A DNA stretch of 64,000 nt from positions 93,088,421 through 93,152,420 of the forward strand of contig CM062820.1 of the NCBI GenBank assembly GCA_031772625.1. The letters are read 5' to 3'. The position numbers and the translations under genes are program-made. The notes beneath the pieces were generated by a model that was given only the letters and a program-made list of their open reading frames with translations, had not been told where the DNA came from and searched no databases. How positions within the stretch are numbered: position 1 is the first letter of the stretch; every line of letters starts with the position of its first letter. This document shows positions 35,407 to 46,309 of the stretch, one piece after another. The stretch is from Pinus tabuliformis. Its lineage: Eukaryota > Streptophyta > Pinopsida > Pinales > Pinaceae.

Positions 35407-38247
35407 TTACAGTATTTCCATTAGGGCGATGATCCATGCTGACAAAATATTTAGGAATCTTCCGAATCCGTTGGATATAGAAGATTTCATATTGTAGGTT
35501 TCCACTGTGGCTACTTCCGCCAGATTACCTACCGGCGGTAGCGCAAAAGTACCCATTAAGGCAGGGTCTTTTAGGAGACCTACTCCAATATTTTGGAGCG
35601 ATTGATTACTTTCATGGATCATTGTGCTGCTTCCTGTAACTTGAGAACTGTTGGGGAGAAATGTTTGTTGGTCGAGGATTGTAATTTTTCCTTGAAAAGG
35701 AAATACAATCCTCCTGAAGTAGGTCGACACAACTGCAGCCATGGCATATATCCAAGGCCTTCCCAGTAGGATGTTGTAATCGAGGTTTCCGTCGATTACT
35801 TCAACATCAACTTCTACTGTTTTGCCCCCCAGTTCAACTTGCAAGTTACTTAAAATCCCGTATGGAGTGTATGATCGTCCATCAAATGCTTTTAATGTCG
35901 TTGACGATTTCGACAAGGGTGGTGAGCCTAAATTTTTCCAGCAACTCATCGACATAAGACATGTAGATGCCCCCTCATCAATAATTGTTCGATGAACAGT
36001 TTTGTTGAGGGCTTTCACTTGAATAAGGAAAGCTAGTTGAGCTGGTAACTGAGGGTCATATCCTTTATGATCAAAGGCCACAAGATTGGAATCCATTGGG
36101 CCAATCCCACCTATTGCTGATAATAAAGCTTGCTCTTGGGAGGTGCAATTCTACGCTACCTCAAGTGTCGACATAGCGGACGACGATTGGGCGAGGTTCT
36201 CTATTATATTATAATCCTGCGTTATTTTTTCACGAGGATTAAATGTCGATTTGTGTACTACTCGCTTTGGCGAGTTTATTATTGGCTTAGGAACGATGGG
36301 TGGCACAACTTCGGTCGAAGTTGTTGTTGAACTACTAGGTTGTTTATTTGCCTTGTTGTTCAACTGCTTTGGATTCCTGTAATTTTTATTCCTTGTCAAA
36401 GCATTATTCTGCTACTTTGAGGTGGACAACATAAGCACTTGGGATCGGGAAGCATTTTGATTAGCAACCAGATTTTGTCTTGGATTAGGAAACGGATCAG
36501 TCAATACTGCTGGGGTTTTTGAACTCTTGAAGAGTTTCTTAACTTCAGCTATATGTGGACAATCTTTCGTCCAATGATCCTCATCGCATATATGACACCC
36601 TGTCGGGGGTTTCCCTTTCCTTTTCTTTTTCTTCTTGCCCCCTGGTTGCTTCAGTTGTTTGCCCTTGTCGGTTGACATGGCATTTACTTCTGAGGCAAGA
36701 AGTTCCTCATTTGCATTTTGACTAGAAATTTTGCGTTTGCCAGTCACGCCATTATTGGCGCGAGAGTCAGTATTCGATTTAGGAGGGGGAGGAATTGAAA
36801 ATTCAGGTCTGGGGGCGTCAGGTATTTTGTCGTAGAGCGTGCCAGACTGAGTATATACTAAGTCCAGATATTGAGCACGAGCAATGACCTGCTCCTCTGT
36901 TACGACTCCCCCCTTGGCCACATCTTCCGTTATAGCCGGAAGTAACGACTTTATAAACCATTCAGCTAACAGCTGATCGGGAACGTAAGTTTTCACCATC
37001 CTACGACGACGTCGCCACTCATGTATATGATCAGATATGTGAGTGGCCGTTGTCTGTTTGAAGTTGGTAAGGAGTTCTGTTCCCGTTTCATACCTTATTG
37101 GTAATTGAAAATGGGTTAAGAAAGTCGTGGCTAAGGAGCTGAAATTGTCGAAAGAGGCTCTTGGCAATTCAATGTACCATTTAGCCGCCGAACCTGTCAA
37201 TGTCCTCTGGAAGAGGCGAAGTCTTATCGAATCATCGTTTAGAGTGTTCGATGAACACCACAGATGAAAAGTCATGACGTGATTCGACGGGTCTTCACCT
37301 GGATTTCAATTGAATTTAGGAATGTCCGATGGAAGTTTATGCGGAATCATTGGCCACCAAGGGGCATAAGCAATTGGATCATTCGTCAGCCGGTTTAGAT
37401 CTGGCAATTCTAGAGTTGCTACAAAGGGCAACTGTTGGTTCAGGTTAGGCGAAGCATATCCAGGATAAGATGGTATCGCCTGAGCAATGGGTCTTTGCAG
37501 ACCAGCATAGTGCTGACAACTTTGACAAAGTTGATGGGCATAACCATTATAGCATGGTTGCCCATTACTTACAAAGACTTGTTGCTCAGGTCCTTGATAT
37601 GATTGCTGGAATGGAGGTTGTTGAGATTGAACCAGCTCTGGTTGTTGGACCATTTGCTGTTGACCAATATTGGATGATTGACCAAGATGAGGAGTCACAG
37701 TACTTGTTTGAGCCTGAGTCGCTCCAGATAAGGAGGCACTACCCTGAGATTGTGATTGATGCAACGCATTCACCATAGCAGGAGTGGTGGTAATATTCGA
37801 CACAGGGTGTACTGGTTGCATTGAAGATACAAATCCTGGTTGTTGAGGCAGTATTGGTACCCAACCGCTAGATGCGATTCCAGTTTGACCTGAACTTTGT
37901 TGTAAACTCCCATATGGTTGTTCTCCGGGAGGGAACAATGAAAGAGCATACTGCCCTCCACATGGTGGAAATCCAGTACTTAAAGGGAAAATTGGCCTTT
38001 GAAGACACATTGGATCAATTTGTTGAGTTTCAACATAAGGAGTACCAGATGATAATCCGGATGAAGCAATAGGAACTAACCATATTGTTGTCCCTGATGG
38101 GACTCCCGCTTGTTGTTGACAATTTGCCGGGACAGATGGTATACGAGCAAGCATCGTTGGAGTAGCAGCAGGAGGCTCTGCTGTTGCTGTGTCGGACGAC
38201 ACAGTCCTAGATGTTGACGGTTGTTCAGACATTTTGAGTCTATCCAA
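35407..38247 (-). pseudogene. Gag-protease polyprotein in one frame with three in-frame stops
   Basis: One frame covers 947 codons from ATG 38247 to the stop ending at 35407. It is broken only by TGA (37306-37308), TAG (36412-36414) and TAG (36151-36153). Residues 1 to about 313 are rich in Gln, Pro, Ser and Thr (starts MDRLKMSEQPSTSRT), a low-complexity N-terminus. A Retrotrans_gag-type domain follows (LRLFQRTLTGSAAKWYIELP, TATHISDHIHEW). Next come a Lys-rich stretch and a CCHC-like knuckle CHICDEDHWTKDC (36559-36597; C-x2-C-x3-H-x4-C, one residue shorter than usual). The aspartic protease region has TIIDEGASTCLMS, with DEG in place of D-S/T-G, and YNILLGRPWIYAMAAV downstream. The Gag would package RNA and the protease cut Gag. 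Three stops in a copy with nearly identical LTRs suggest mobilisation in trans. Confidence 0.85.
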
Positions 38248-39976
38248 AAGATTTTAGCGATTCCACAAGAACTTACGATGCCAAAAGACTAACTTCGAAG
38301 ATCAACGCAGGAATAGGAGGTGATTATGTTCCGTTTTAAAATAAATTTTATTAACGACGCTTTAGACACAACTTTGCTTTTTCATGTTTTAAGAGTCGAG
38401 AAAAAGCTAAAGATGACTCTAGTCTCCTTCGATGTTTTAACGAGCCCGAAGTGACAAATGCTCGGTTGGACTTTTTCAGTTATAGAGTTTGAAAAAGGCC
38501 AAAAGAAACTGCTCTGGAGATCTAGGCAGAGGGTGTGCCAAACCTTTCGCAAAACCACGGAATACGTTTTACGGTACGTGTGGTCAATCTTCGTGAATGT
38601 TGTGTTCACTGCATTGCGATCAGTAGGGCGGCCGACACGACTTCCTAAGGATAAAGGATATATGTCTATAGGGGTCTCCCAATATATACGCGACGGTACG
38701 TGGGAGCACAAGTCCGTATTAGTGCCACCGACTCTCAGGAGGAATCACCCACCTTCGTAGAGATCGACAGTCACTATGTTTAACGACGCCGGAACACGTC
38801 TCTACCTAGACCTCTATGTGTTTGCGTTATGTTACAAAGCGTTGTTATGTAAATTGAATTTATTTTAATGTTGATCTTGTTTAGCAGTTTGCCTTTAAGG
38901 ATCACCACGAGATGTTTGATACAAATTCCTAAATGCAGTCTAAGATGAGAAGCAAGCTTTTTCAAATCTTTTAACTTTGAAAACCTTAACTACTGAGGGA
39001 AAAGAAAGGCAAATCTTTTCGCACAGATCATAGAGCATACACTAAAATGCAAATTTTTCCTAAATCGTCAAGCATACAGTCAAATGCAAAATGCACAATG
39101 CATGTATTTTCTTTTCCCTTTCTTAATGTGGATGGATACAAAAAGAAAGTGGTTATATAACTTTGATTTCGATTTAAAGCGAAAGTAAACAAGCTTGTCC
39201 AAAATCAAAAGACACCTTAAGATTCACTTGCTTAATCACTGGAAATACATGAAATCAAACCAAACTAACGAAAGTAAAATGACTAATCAGCTATGGACAG
39301 CAAACAAGCTAACTCTTTAGACCAGCAAAACGCCTAACACAGGTTCAGATCTAAGAGGCCAAAAGCATGACTAGTTTACTTTTCGTTATGGGAAATTGTA
39401 AATGAGCAAGAAATACAAAGAACAAGTACAATTTCGTTATATAACAGAGGCTGAATGATGGCAAGTAATATTGGTTTCAAACAAGGTACAAGACTGACAC
39501 TTAGCAGCAAAACTAAGTGAAAACAGGCAAGAGAAAAGAGGAAACCCCAAATGCACTAAGCAAATTTGGGTCAACGCAGGCTTTGCACAGTCAAACTGGC
39601 TCTCAGCGCAGGTAGTCAGTTCAGGACCTGCGTTGCAAAGCAGGTAGCCTGTGTACTACCTGCTTTGGAAAACGAGAGTTGCGTTTTCACAGTCTCCGGG
39701 TCATAATTTTCTCAAAAATGCACGGTTTTTGCTCAAATCAGAAGCATTCAGTCAAGCACAATCAAAGGGATGATTTAGAAGGTGCAAAGCTATCACTAAG
39801 AGCTTACAAGGATCTTTGTAGATCAGCTCTTCAAATCATGAATCTGCTCAGAAAATGAGCAAGAGTAGCTGCCCCTCTACTTCGCTTTTGATATAGTCAA
39901 AAGCTTTTCGATTCGGTACTCTTTGGTTCAGGATATGAATAGCAAAGATACTACAAACACAATCAAACGGATACGA
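38248..39976 (-). other. Long 5' leader of the gag-protease element
   Basis: About 1.7 kb lies between primer site and gag start, with no protein-like frame. It holds extra stem-loops of the TTTTAA-hairpin type (38392-38397/38415-38420 AGAGTC/GACTCT; 38441-38445/38460-38464 CGAGC/GCTCG; 38785-38788/38797-38800 GACG/CGTC). It also holds a 20-nt inverted match to the LTR (39626-39645). Long structured leaders are usual in retroelements that need packaging signals. Confidence 0.5.
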
Positions 39977-39994
39977 TCCCCAGCGGAGTCGCCA
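39977..39994 (-). promoter_or_regulatory. Primer-binding site matching tRNA-Arg
   Basis: The plus strand reads TCCCCAGCGGAGTCGCCA, which is the 3' end (with CCA) of a plant tRNA-Arg (ACG type). The minus-strand site is its complement, three bases from the LTR that starts at 39998. Confidence 0.85.
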
Positions 39995-39997
39995 GTT

Positions 39998-41062
39998 TGT
40001 TGTAGGGAAAAGTATCCGACTCGGATGACCCTAACCCACTCTAAGGGTGACAGTTCCTTAGCAACAACTGTAAAACAAACTACTGAAGGTTTACTTCTTT
40101 ATGAAAGCAAAAGAGGATGGAGAAAGCACTAACCGTTGCCTTGCGCTTAATGTCGAATCCAAACTCTCCTCTTTGGCCGCTTGCTCCTAGCTCTTTGTCC
40201 TTCTGCTCGCCCAGCTGCAATGAGATCCTGCACAATGACAAAGAAGGAAACTACAAGAGGCATGCAATCATAACTGGTTCATGGATTAGTGTAAACCAAA
40301 CATGCAATCATCACAATACATAATTGAAACAAGAGCACATAGAAGAACCTCAATAGCTTTTATTAATGAAGAAATAAAGGTTCTGAGAGGATTACAACCA
40401 TTGCAGGCTCCAACCCAGCAACACCTCCCAGCAGAAAGAATTGCTCTTCTTCACCTCTCTCAAACAATCACCCAATAACTCAAGAATGAAACCAACAACA
40501 TATCATTACTTTGCACAAAATTCCAGCCTCCTGAGCTCATAGGAGAGAGCTCAATATATAGATGAATTGAGAAAGGATGAGTCAGCTTGCAACTGATGTG
40601 TAGCTGCCTTGTGTCCTCTCTCTCTTCAGTTAATCTTCAGTTGATCTTCAGTTCTTGAGTCCACTTGGTGAACCTTGCTTCCACTTGGAGAAACAAAGCC
40701 TCTGACTCATCACAAGGCGAAATACCTGACCCAAGTGTCATTTTTGGAAGATTCCAAAGCAATGACTCACTGTGCCACATGTCCAAACTCGCCCAACGCA
40801 GGTGGGCTTTGTTCTACCTGCTTTGCAACGCAGGTACACCATGGAGCAGTTGTGTTTCAGCGCAGAAGCCTAGTGGAGCACCTGCTTTGATTTCAGGATT
40901 GCTTGTTTTTGAGTGTTTTCAGGTGGAGAACTGATCTGAGAGCTGTTGGTTTGCTGACCTTGTTCCTCTAGGGGTAGGAACATCATGTTTAGGGAACTTT
41001 GGATCCCTAGGATTATTGACAATTCATGCTTGTTGCTGTAAGGCACAAAATTGTCTATAACA
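39998..41062 (-). repeat. 5' LTR (element orientation) of the gag-protease element
   Basis: 1065 bp, almost identical to 32161-33225. As the upstream LTR, it would carry the active promoter on the minus strand. Confidence 0.95.
40554..40560 (-). promoter_or_regulatory. Candidate TATA box in the upstream LTR
   Basis: TATATAT on the minus strand within a non-AT-rich context (CTATATATTGAGCTC), the only good TATA match noticed in this LTR. The same motif is at 32717-32723 in the other copy. Confidence 0.4.
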
Positions 41063-41067
41063 CACAT

Positions 41068-42291
41068 TCATCAGATGGATGTGAAGACTGTGTTCCTCAA
41101 TGGAGTCATTGAGGAGGAGATGTACATAGAGCAGCCCGAAGGTTTCGATATCTTCAGTAGCGAGTCGCATGCGTGCAGGCTCAAGAGAGTGCTGTATGGG
41201 TTGAAACAAGCACCACGTGCTTGGTACACACGGATAGACAATTATTTCATCGGACTTGGATTCTCCAAGAGAGGCGGATCCTAACCTATACCAGATTGTG
41301 GTGGAGGGTAAGTTGCTTATCACTTTATGTAGATTATTTGATTCTAACAGGTGATGAGCTGTTGATACTTTCATGCAAGGATGATCTTGCTAAGGAGTTT
41401 GAGATGAAGGACTTGGGCCTCCTTCATTATTTCCTTGGATTGGAAATTTGGCAACGCAGTGATGGACTATTTGTTTCTCAGGGTAAGTATGCTCGGGAGA
41501 TACTGCAGAAGTTCAACATGCATGGATGCAAGCCTATTGATACTCCTCTTCCTTTAGGTTGGAGGAAGGAGGATGCTACTTCAGCAGAAGTAGTGGATGC
41601 CACTGTTTATCGACAATTGGAGGGGTCACTTATGTATCTGGTCAATACACGACCTGATATATGCTATGCTGTTAACTAGCTTTCACAAGCTATGGTTAAG
41701 CCAACCAAGCTCTTCTGGAAGGTAGGCAAGCATGTATTGCGTTATCTCAGAGGCACATCGGGATATGGATTGTGGTACATACAGGAGGATGAGGTGAAGC
41801 TATGTGGCTTCACAGATGCAGATTGGGTAGGGAGCCCAACGGACAGAAAGAGCACATCAGGAGGGGTCTTCAGTATCGGGTCGACAACAGTTTCTTGGTA
41901 CAGCAGGAAGCAGATATCCGTGGCACTCAGTTCAGCAGAGGCTGAGTATATGGCAACAAGTTTGGCTACATGCGAGGCTATATGGATGAGGAAGATCCTG
42001 GTTGGGTTGTTCGATTCATGCTTGGAGCCTATAGTGATTTATTGTGATAATCAGAGTTGCATTAAACTCTTGGATAATCCAGTATTTCATGATAGATCTA
42101 AGCACATTGACATCAGGTACCATCATATCAGAGATTGTGTGCAGCGGAGAATCATGTTACTTTCATACATTCCAACGGAGGATCAGGGTGCTGATATCTT
42201 GACGAAGGCGCTCACCAGGAGCAAATTCGAATACCACCAAGGCAGGATAGGGGTTGCTGATAATCCATATCTTTTTGAGAGGGAGTGTTGA
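41068..42291 (+). pseudogene. Copia-2 pol, 3' part: RT and RNase H
   Basis: It continues the copia RT after the insertion ([33 protein letters not shown]). A stop and frame change lie near 41280-41320. The polymerase box is YVDY (about 41322-41333) instead of YVDD, losing the second catalytic Asp. RT then continues (MKDLGLLHYFLGLEIWQ, VNTRPDICYAVN), with a stop near 41677. RNase H is open to the end: FTDADWVGSPTDRKS, SAEAEYMATSLATCEA, YCDNQSCIKLL, DRSKHIDIRYH, GADILTKAL. The TGA stop (42289-42291) lies inside the first six bases of the 3' LTR. Confidence 0.92.
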
Positions 42292-43383
42292 GAATGCAAA
42301 AAGATGATGGAGCTTAGTGGAAAAAAGTCGCCTTCACTAAGTGGGCCCCCAGGCTATTTTTGGCGCAAAGTCTATTTTTAGACATATGGATCATGGCCTA
42401 TGAGTTGCAGGAGGATATTTGTGGATGATTGGTCATGTTGGTAAAAATAGATGGACTTCTATTTTAGACATATGGGTGGTTTCTATTTTTAGACTGCCAG
42501 GCTAAAAATAGAACAGTCGAATATTATTAGCTCATAATAATATTTGGACTATAAACATTATCTTATCCTCTTGGAGCACTTCAGTTTGAGCTACAGATGT
42601 GGCACATGCAGCTGTCAGAAGGAAATACGCTTTTCTTGTGGGTCAGTTGAGCTATTGCATGGTGGACTTCAGTTAGAACTCATGTGGTTGAGTTTGGTGG
42701 AGTTGATGGAGTTGTGTTCAGTTTGACTTGGTTAAATTAGTTGTATTTAGTCTAACTGCAGAATACACTAGTGATGACTGATGTGAATTAATTGTTAATT
42801 AATTCACTAATTATTAACTCATAAACTAACTAAAGAATACATCAGTTAACTCAGTGCATGGACAGTTCAGTGGAGATAGGTGTTAGAGGTTGAGATTGCT
42901 ATCAGTTGTGACTATAGTTGTGCATGAGATCTTGCACAATCAATGGGATTGAGTAATGCCAATGAGGATTGCGTGGTTCAGCCAAGGAAATACGAGTTTT
43001 CTTTAGCCATTCATCATTATTCTCTTGCAGGATTGCGTAGTGGAGGCAGGCAAACAGTGGAGGAGATTTGAGGCATCAGATCTGAGCTAGTTTGTGTGTA
43101 ACAGGTGGAGATAGTACTGAGTACTTGTGAGGAGTATTGTACTATGTATTGTTACATGTTCTCAATCATTATAATATACAGATAGTGCGGGGTTTTCAAC
43201 TGTATGCTTTTCCCGGGTTACATACTGTGTTAATGTGCGCATGCGATTGATGTTTCATTGTTTTTAATGCTGCTAAATTGATGATCAACGTAGAGGAGGT
43301 TATGTATTATGCATGTATTCCGCAATAGTGTATAATCGAGATAATCTTTGTGAATAAGTGTCATATTATTCAAAATTTCTACA
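42286..43383 (+). repeat. Copia-2 3' LTR (1098 bp)
   Basis: It starts TGTTGAGAATGC after the purine run GAGAGGGAG, ends TTCTACA, and is followed by the target duplication CATCT. It is about 4% different from the 5' copy by eye. Confidence 0.93.
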
Positions 43384-43388
43384 CATCT

Positions 43389-43552
43389 CTTCTCATAGAT
43401 AAGCTACCATTTCCCAAGCTAGTCTCATTTCCATTCTATTTGTAAGCATATTTCATTATTTGATATTAATGAGATATAGTGTTATTTCTGATGCGTCTCT
43501 GTATTTATGGTTATATCTGTAATTTATTGCATTCCTGTTTAAATTCGGATCA
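43389..43552 (+). repeat. Gypsy B 3' LTR, second part
   Basis: It resumes the gypsy LTR after the copia element (CTTCTCATAGATAAGCTACC) and ends AAATTCGGATCA. With 27603-28053 it totals 615 bp, matching the other two LTRs. TTCAG follows as the outer target duplication. Confidence 0.9.
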
Positions 43553-43557
43553 TTCAG

Positions 43558-44202
43558 TACCTCCAAAAGAAAACACCCTTTCTTGAGCTCTCAAGACTCT
43601 CTAAACAAAAGCTTCTTCAACAATCCCTCTAAGAAGACTCTCTCAGACAAGATCTCCAAAAACTCTCAACAAGCTCTCTCAAGCAAAAACTCTCTCTTCC
43701 TCCCAATAGACTTTTTTTTTTAAACAAGGAGTACATAAGCGAATTTACAACTTTTGAGATCCAGAAACCAAGGAGATAATATCTACTTAGTTCCCCATTC
43801 GAAGGGGAGAATAAATCTCTTGATCCATAAAAAGAGAGACTTATGAGATTCTTAAGGAGAAAATCTCTAAGATCCACATATCAAGGATCTCATCCACATT
43901 TTTAAGGAAAACAATCCCATGAAAATCTCAACCTCAAACTCGAGATTAGAAAATTGTTTGTGATGTGGATTTTCACATTTAATTAACTTTCCATTTTCCA
44001 AATTAAATGAATAATACATGTATAAATTGAGACCCATAAAGTATTAATCATTTACACTTCAAACTTTTCCACATTTTCCCAAAGTTTATGTGAGCTTTCT
44101 TTGGCGTGCATAGCTATTTTGAGCTCATCAAGTGCCAACAATGGACACATTTTGTAAAATTTGTTCAAGAGGGGAGATCCTCCTGGAATAATCCTCCCCG
44201 CA
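43558..44202 (-). repeat. Element O 3' LTR, second part, with polypurine tract
   Basis: It matches 61900-62551 (CTTGAGCTCTCAAG, CTCAACAAGCTCTCTCAA, TTTTGAGCTCATCAAGTGCC). Similarity ends at about 44185. The adjoining plus-strand ATCCTCCCC would read GGGGAGGAT on the minus strand, as expected for a polypurine tract upstream of a minus-strand 3' LTR. Confidence 0.7.
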
Positions 44203-46309
44203 CAGGAAATCTTTTGGTCGACCAAAAGTTCAAGGAGTTGAAATTGATTATGATATCAGGACATTGATTTTCTGCAAAATTAGGTACAATTTGATTATTG
44301 AGATGAAGAATCTTCTTTTTATCCTTATGAGTTGCTCAAACAATGGTAAATGAACCACAAACTCCTTCATCTGCTATAGAGAATTATGTCATTTTCTTTG
44401 CTCAAACCTCCATATTGTATTAGCACATGCTCCGGTGAAATGTACTTGAACAAGGTGTTAGTGTCAGTCTTTGAAGCCTTCCACCAGTGATCAAATATGC
44501 TCTTACAAAGTGGTTTTAGGATGTTACAGTCAAATTTTGTCATTTCAGAGAATCTTCAAGTAAAATTTGGTCACTAGGTATTAGGTCTAGGGGTTGTTTT
44601 CAATCCTTTCAAATTTGTCCAAATGTCGGTCCATGTCACCATTCAGCTGAGTGTACCATCATTCAAAGGTTTGTCATCATCATGTCACGTTCCAATGGGT
44701 CATTTTACACCTTCTTCATGCTTCAGTTCTGCCTAGGTAAGGTTCATTTCCCTCTCCTAGGCTTTTGAAGGTAATTTCTCTTGGATGGTAAAATCATAAA
44801 CAAAACTTGTATCCTGATGTTCATACACCTTCCCCTATCCTTAATGTACCTTATTAAACAATTCCCATCACTGATATCCCTCAAATTCCTCATTTTCGCA
44901 CAAACCCTAGTTTCTTGCTACAATTGACAATTTTCTAGGATAGGCCTGTGTTTTTCCCTTTTGGACCCCTTCCCCTCACTAAATCTTTGAAATTCCACTT
45001 TCTCCTGCTTCCTAACATGCCTCCCTATTTCCCAAAATTTTCTCAAGAATTTAGAAGCCCCTTTTCCCTTTCATTTCACTTCATTTCGACAAATTCCCTG
45101 TTCCACACATCGGGATAGGTTTTACTCAAATGATGTTTCTAAGCAAGAAAATATGAATTTGGAGAAAGTGAGAGAGGTTTTTGTCCATAATAAGCCAAGG
45201 AAGAGAAACCTCCTTCACTTTTTACACAGGTGTCATGATTTTAGAAAAATGTCAAAAATACAGTTGCCTCAGGAGAATTGATGCACCTCTAAAGTGACAT
45301 TGGGAAAATCAAGATTTATCCTAGCTTGGTCGGAAAAATGACTTTCTTTATAAGTAAAATGATAACTAGACACAAATAGCTTTCCAATGAGCTATTATGA
45401 GCTCAATTTGGAGTTGAGGAAGACCTTAAAAAGTTTACTGTAACAACACTCTTCCTTTAGGCAGCCTCATTTTGCACATTTTGACCAGTCTTGGGAGATT
45501 TGACTTTTGACAGGGAAAATGAACTCCAAATTGAAAAATTCAAGTTGTCTTGCAAAGTAGACTCAATAATCTTTCCAACAAGCTATCGTTCACCCAATCG
45601 GGATACTGGAAGGCCCTCAAAACGGGTCTGCAAAAAGGCACTATGCACAGAATTGGCGCTACGCACCTATGACAGGTTTCCAGTGTAAAATTACACTGGC
45701 GCTACGCACTTGTTGAAAACACCTCAAAATTGTTATCAAAACACCTCCAAAGCTATTTAATGTTGGTGCCAAGTAAGTTTACCATTCCTCCTTGCTAAGA
45801 AAGAAGTGTGCTTGTTTTCTTGAGTGTGTTTGGCGTCATTTCATAACAAACCCTATTGGCATTGAGATTTCTCTCATAAACCCTAAATAAGCTAACCTAC
45901 CTCTCATAAGCCACTAAGGGTCATTGGCTGCCTTTCTCCTCCATTTAAACTTGTTTATCAACTCTTCCTCACTATCCATCACTCATCAAACTTCACTCCA
46001 TTAAACCCTAATTTCTACATCAAACCCTAGCCCTATACCCTACTCCCAAACCCTAACTCCCACATCCTACTCTTTCACTACTCCTACTTCCCTATCAAAC
46101 CCTTATCCTACATTATAAAACCCTATTCACTCCCCTCATTCCCCTCATTCCGTAAAACCTCAAAACCTCCACTCCCTTAAGCACTCATCATCCCCATACA
46201 CCTCACTCATCTTATCTTTTAAAATCTCTTCATACTCTTCTTGTCCCCACCTCATCCCTTCATTCCTCATCAACTACTACATCATTAAAACCTATGGAGA
46301 GGGACCTCA
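44203..46309. other. Non-coding interval with telomere-like motifs
   Basis: No protein-like frame. Between about 45840 and 46145 there are repeated CCCTA/AAACCCTAA motifs (for example AAACCCTAGCCC, AAACCCTAACTCCC), which resemble plant telomere repeats or promoter telo-boxes in a C-rich, T-poor stretch just before the coiled-coil remnant. A hairpin between two copies of GGCGCTACGCAC is at 45655-45709. Confidence 0.4.
45655..45709. repeat. GGCGCTACGCAC direct repeats flanking a perfect hairpin
   Basis: GGCGCTACGCAC occurs at 45655-45666 and 45698-45709. Between and overlapping them is CCAGTGTAA-AA-TTACACTGG (45680-45699), a perfect 9-bp-arm inverted repeat. Variants of the direct-repeat motif recur near 45639, 46825-46847, 47168 and 47188. 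Confidence 0.7.

Larger units (their letters stand above)
32161..41062 (-). mobile_element. Young minus-strand gag-protease-only LTR element (TR-GAG type)
   Basis: Two 1065-bp LTRs (32161-33225 and 39998-41062) start TGTTGTAGGG, end TCTATAACA and differ at about five positions. The element is flanked by a perfect 5-bp duplication CACAT (32156-32160, 41063-41067) that restores the copia RT frame when removed. The orientation is minus: the primer site (39977-39994) abuts the right LTR and gag-protease runs 38247 to 35407. No RT, RNase H or integrase is recognisable in the 6.8-kb interior, so it must rely on another element's enzymes. Terminal-repeat elements carrying Gag but no Pol have been described in plants as TR-GAGs; a tRNA-Arg primer is known from Ogre/Tat relatives. 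Confidence 0.9.
28054..43383 (+). mobile_element. Ty1/copia retrotransposon (copia-2), split by a younger insertion
   Basis: The LTRs at 28054-29164 and 42286-43383 begin TGTTGAG and end TTTCTACA. The 5-bp duplication CATCT flanks the element exactly (28049-28053 and 43384-43388). Without the 8.9-kb insertion at 32161-41062, the element is about 6.4 kb: LTR, tRNA-Met site, gag, protease, integrase, RT, RNase H, LTR. The two LTRs differ by roughly 4% by eye plus a 12-bp indel, giving an age between that of its gypsy host and the element inside it. Stops and an altered RT box show it is no longer autonomous. Confidence 0.93.
17125..43552 (+). mobile_element. Ty3/gypsy tandem: LTR-internal-LTR-internal-LTR (gypsy A/B)
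   Basis: Three LTRs of about 615 bp (17125-17742, 22359-22974, and 27603-28053 plus 43389-43552) enclose two complete internal regions that share the middle LTR. LTR ends carry the short inverted repeat TGATCC...GGATCA. Flanking bases are TTCAA (17120-17124) and TTCAG (43553-43557), a 5-bp duplication with one change, so the whole tandem behaves as one inserted unit. Both internal regions encode decayed gag-pol. The third LTR is interrupted by the copia element at 28054-43383. Confidence 0.85.

Noticed and set aside
45840..46145. Interstitial telomere array
   Set aside because: CCCTAAA-like motifs are scattered and interrupted, not tandem. A C-rich region with telo-box-like words is a better description.
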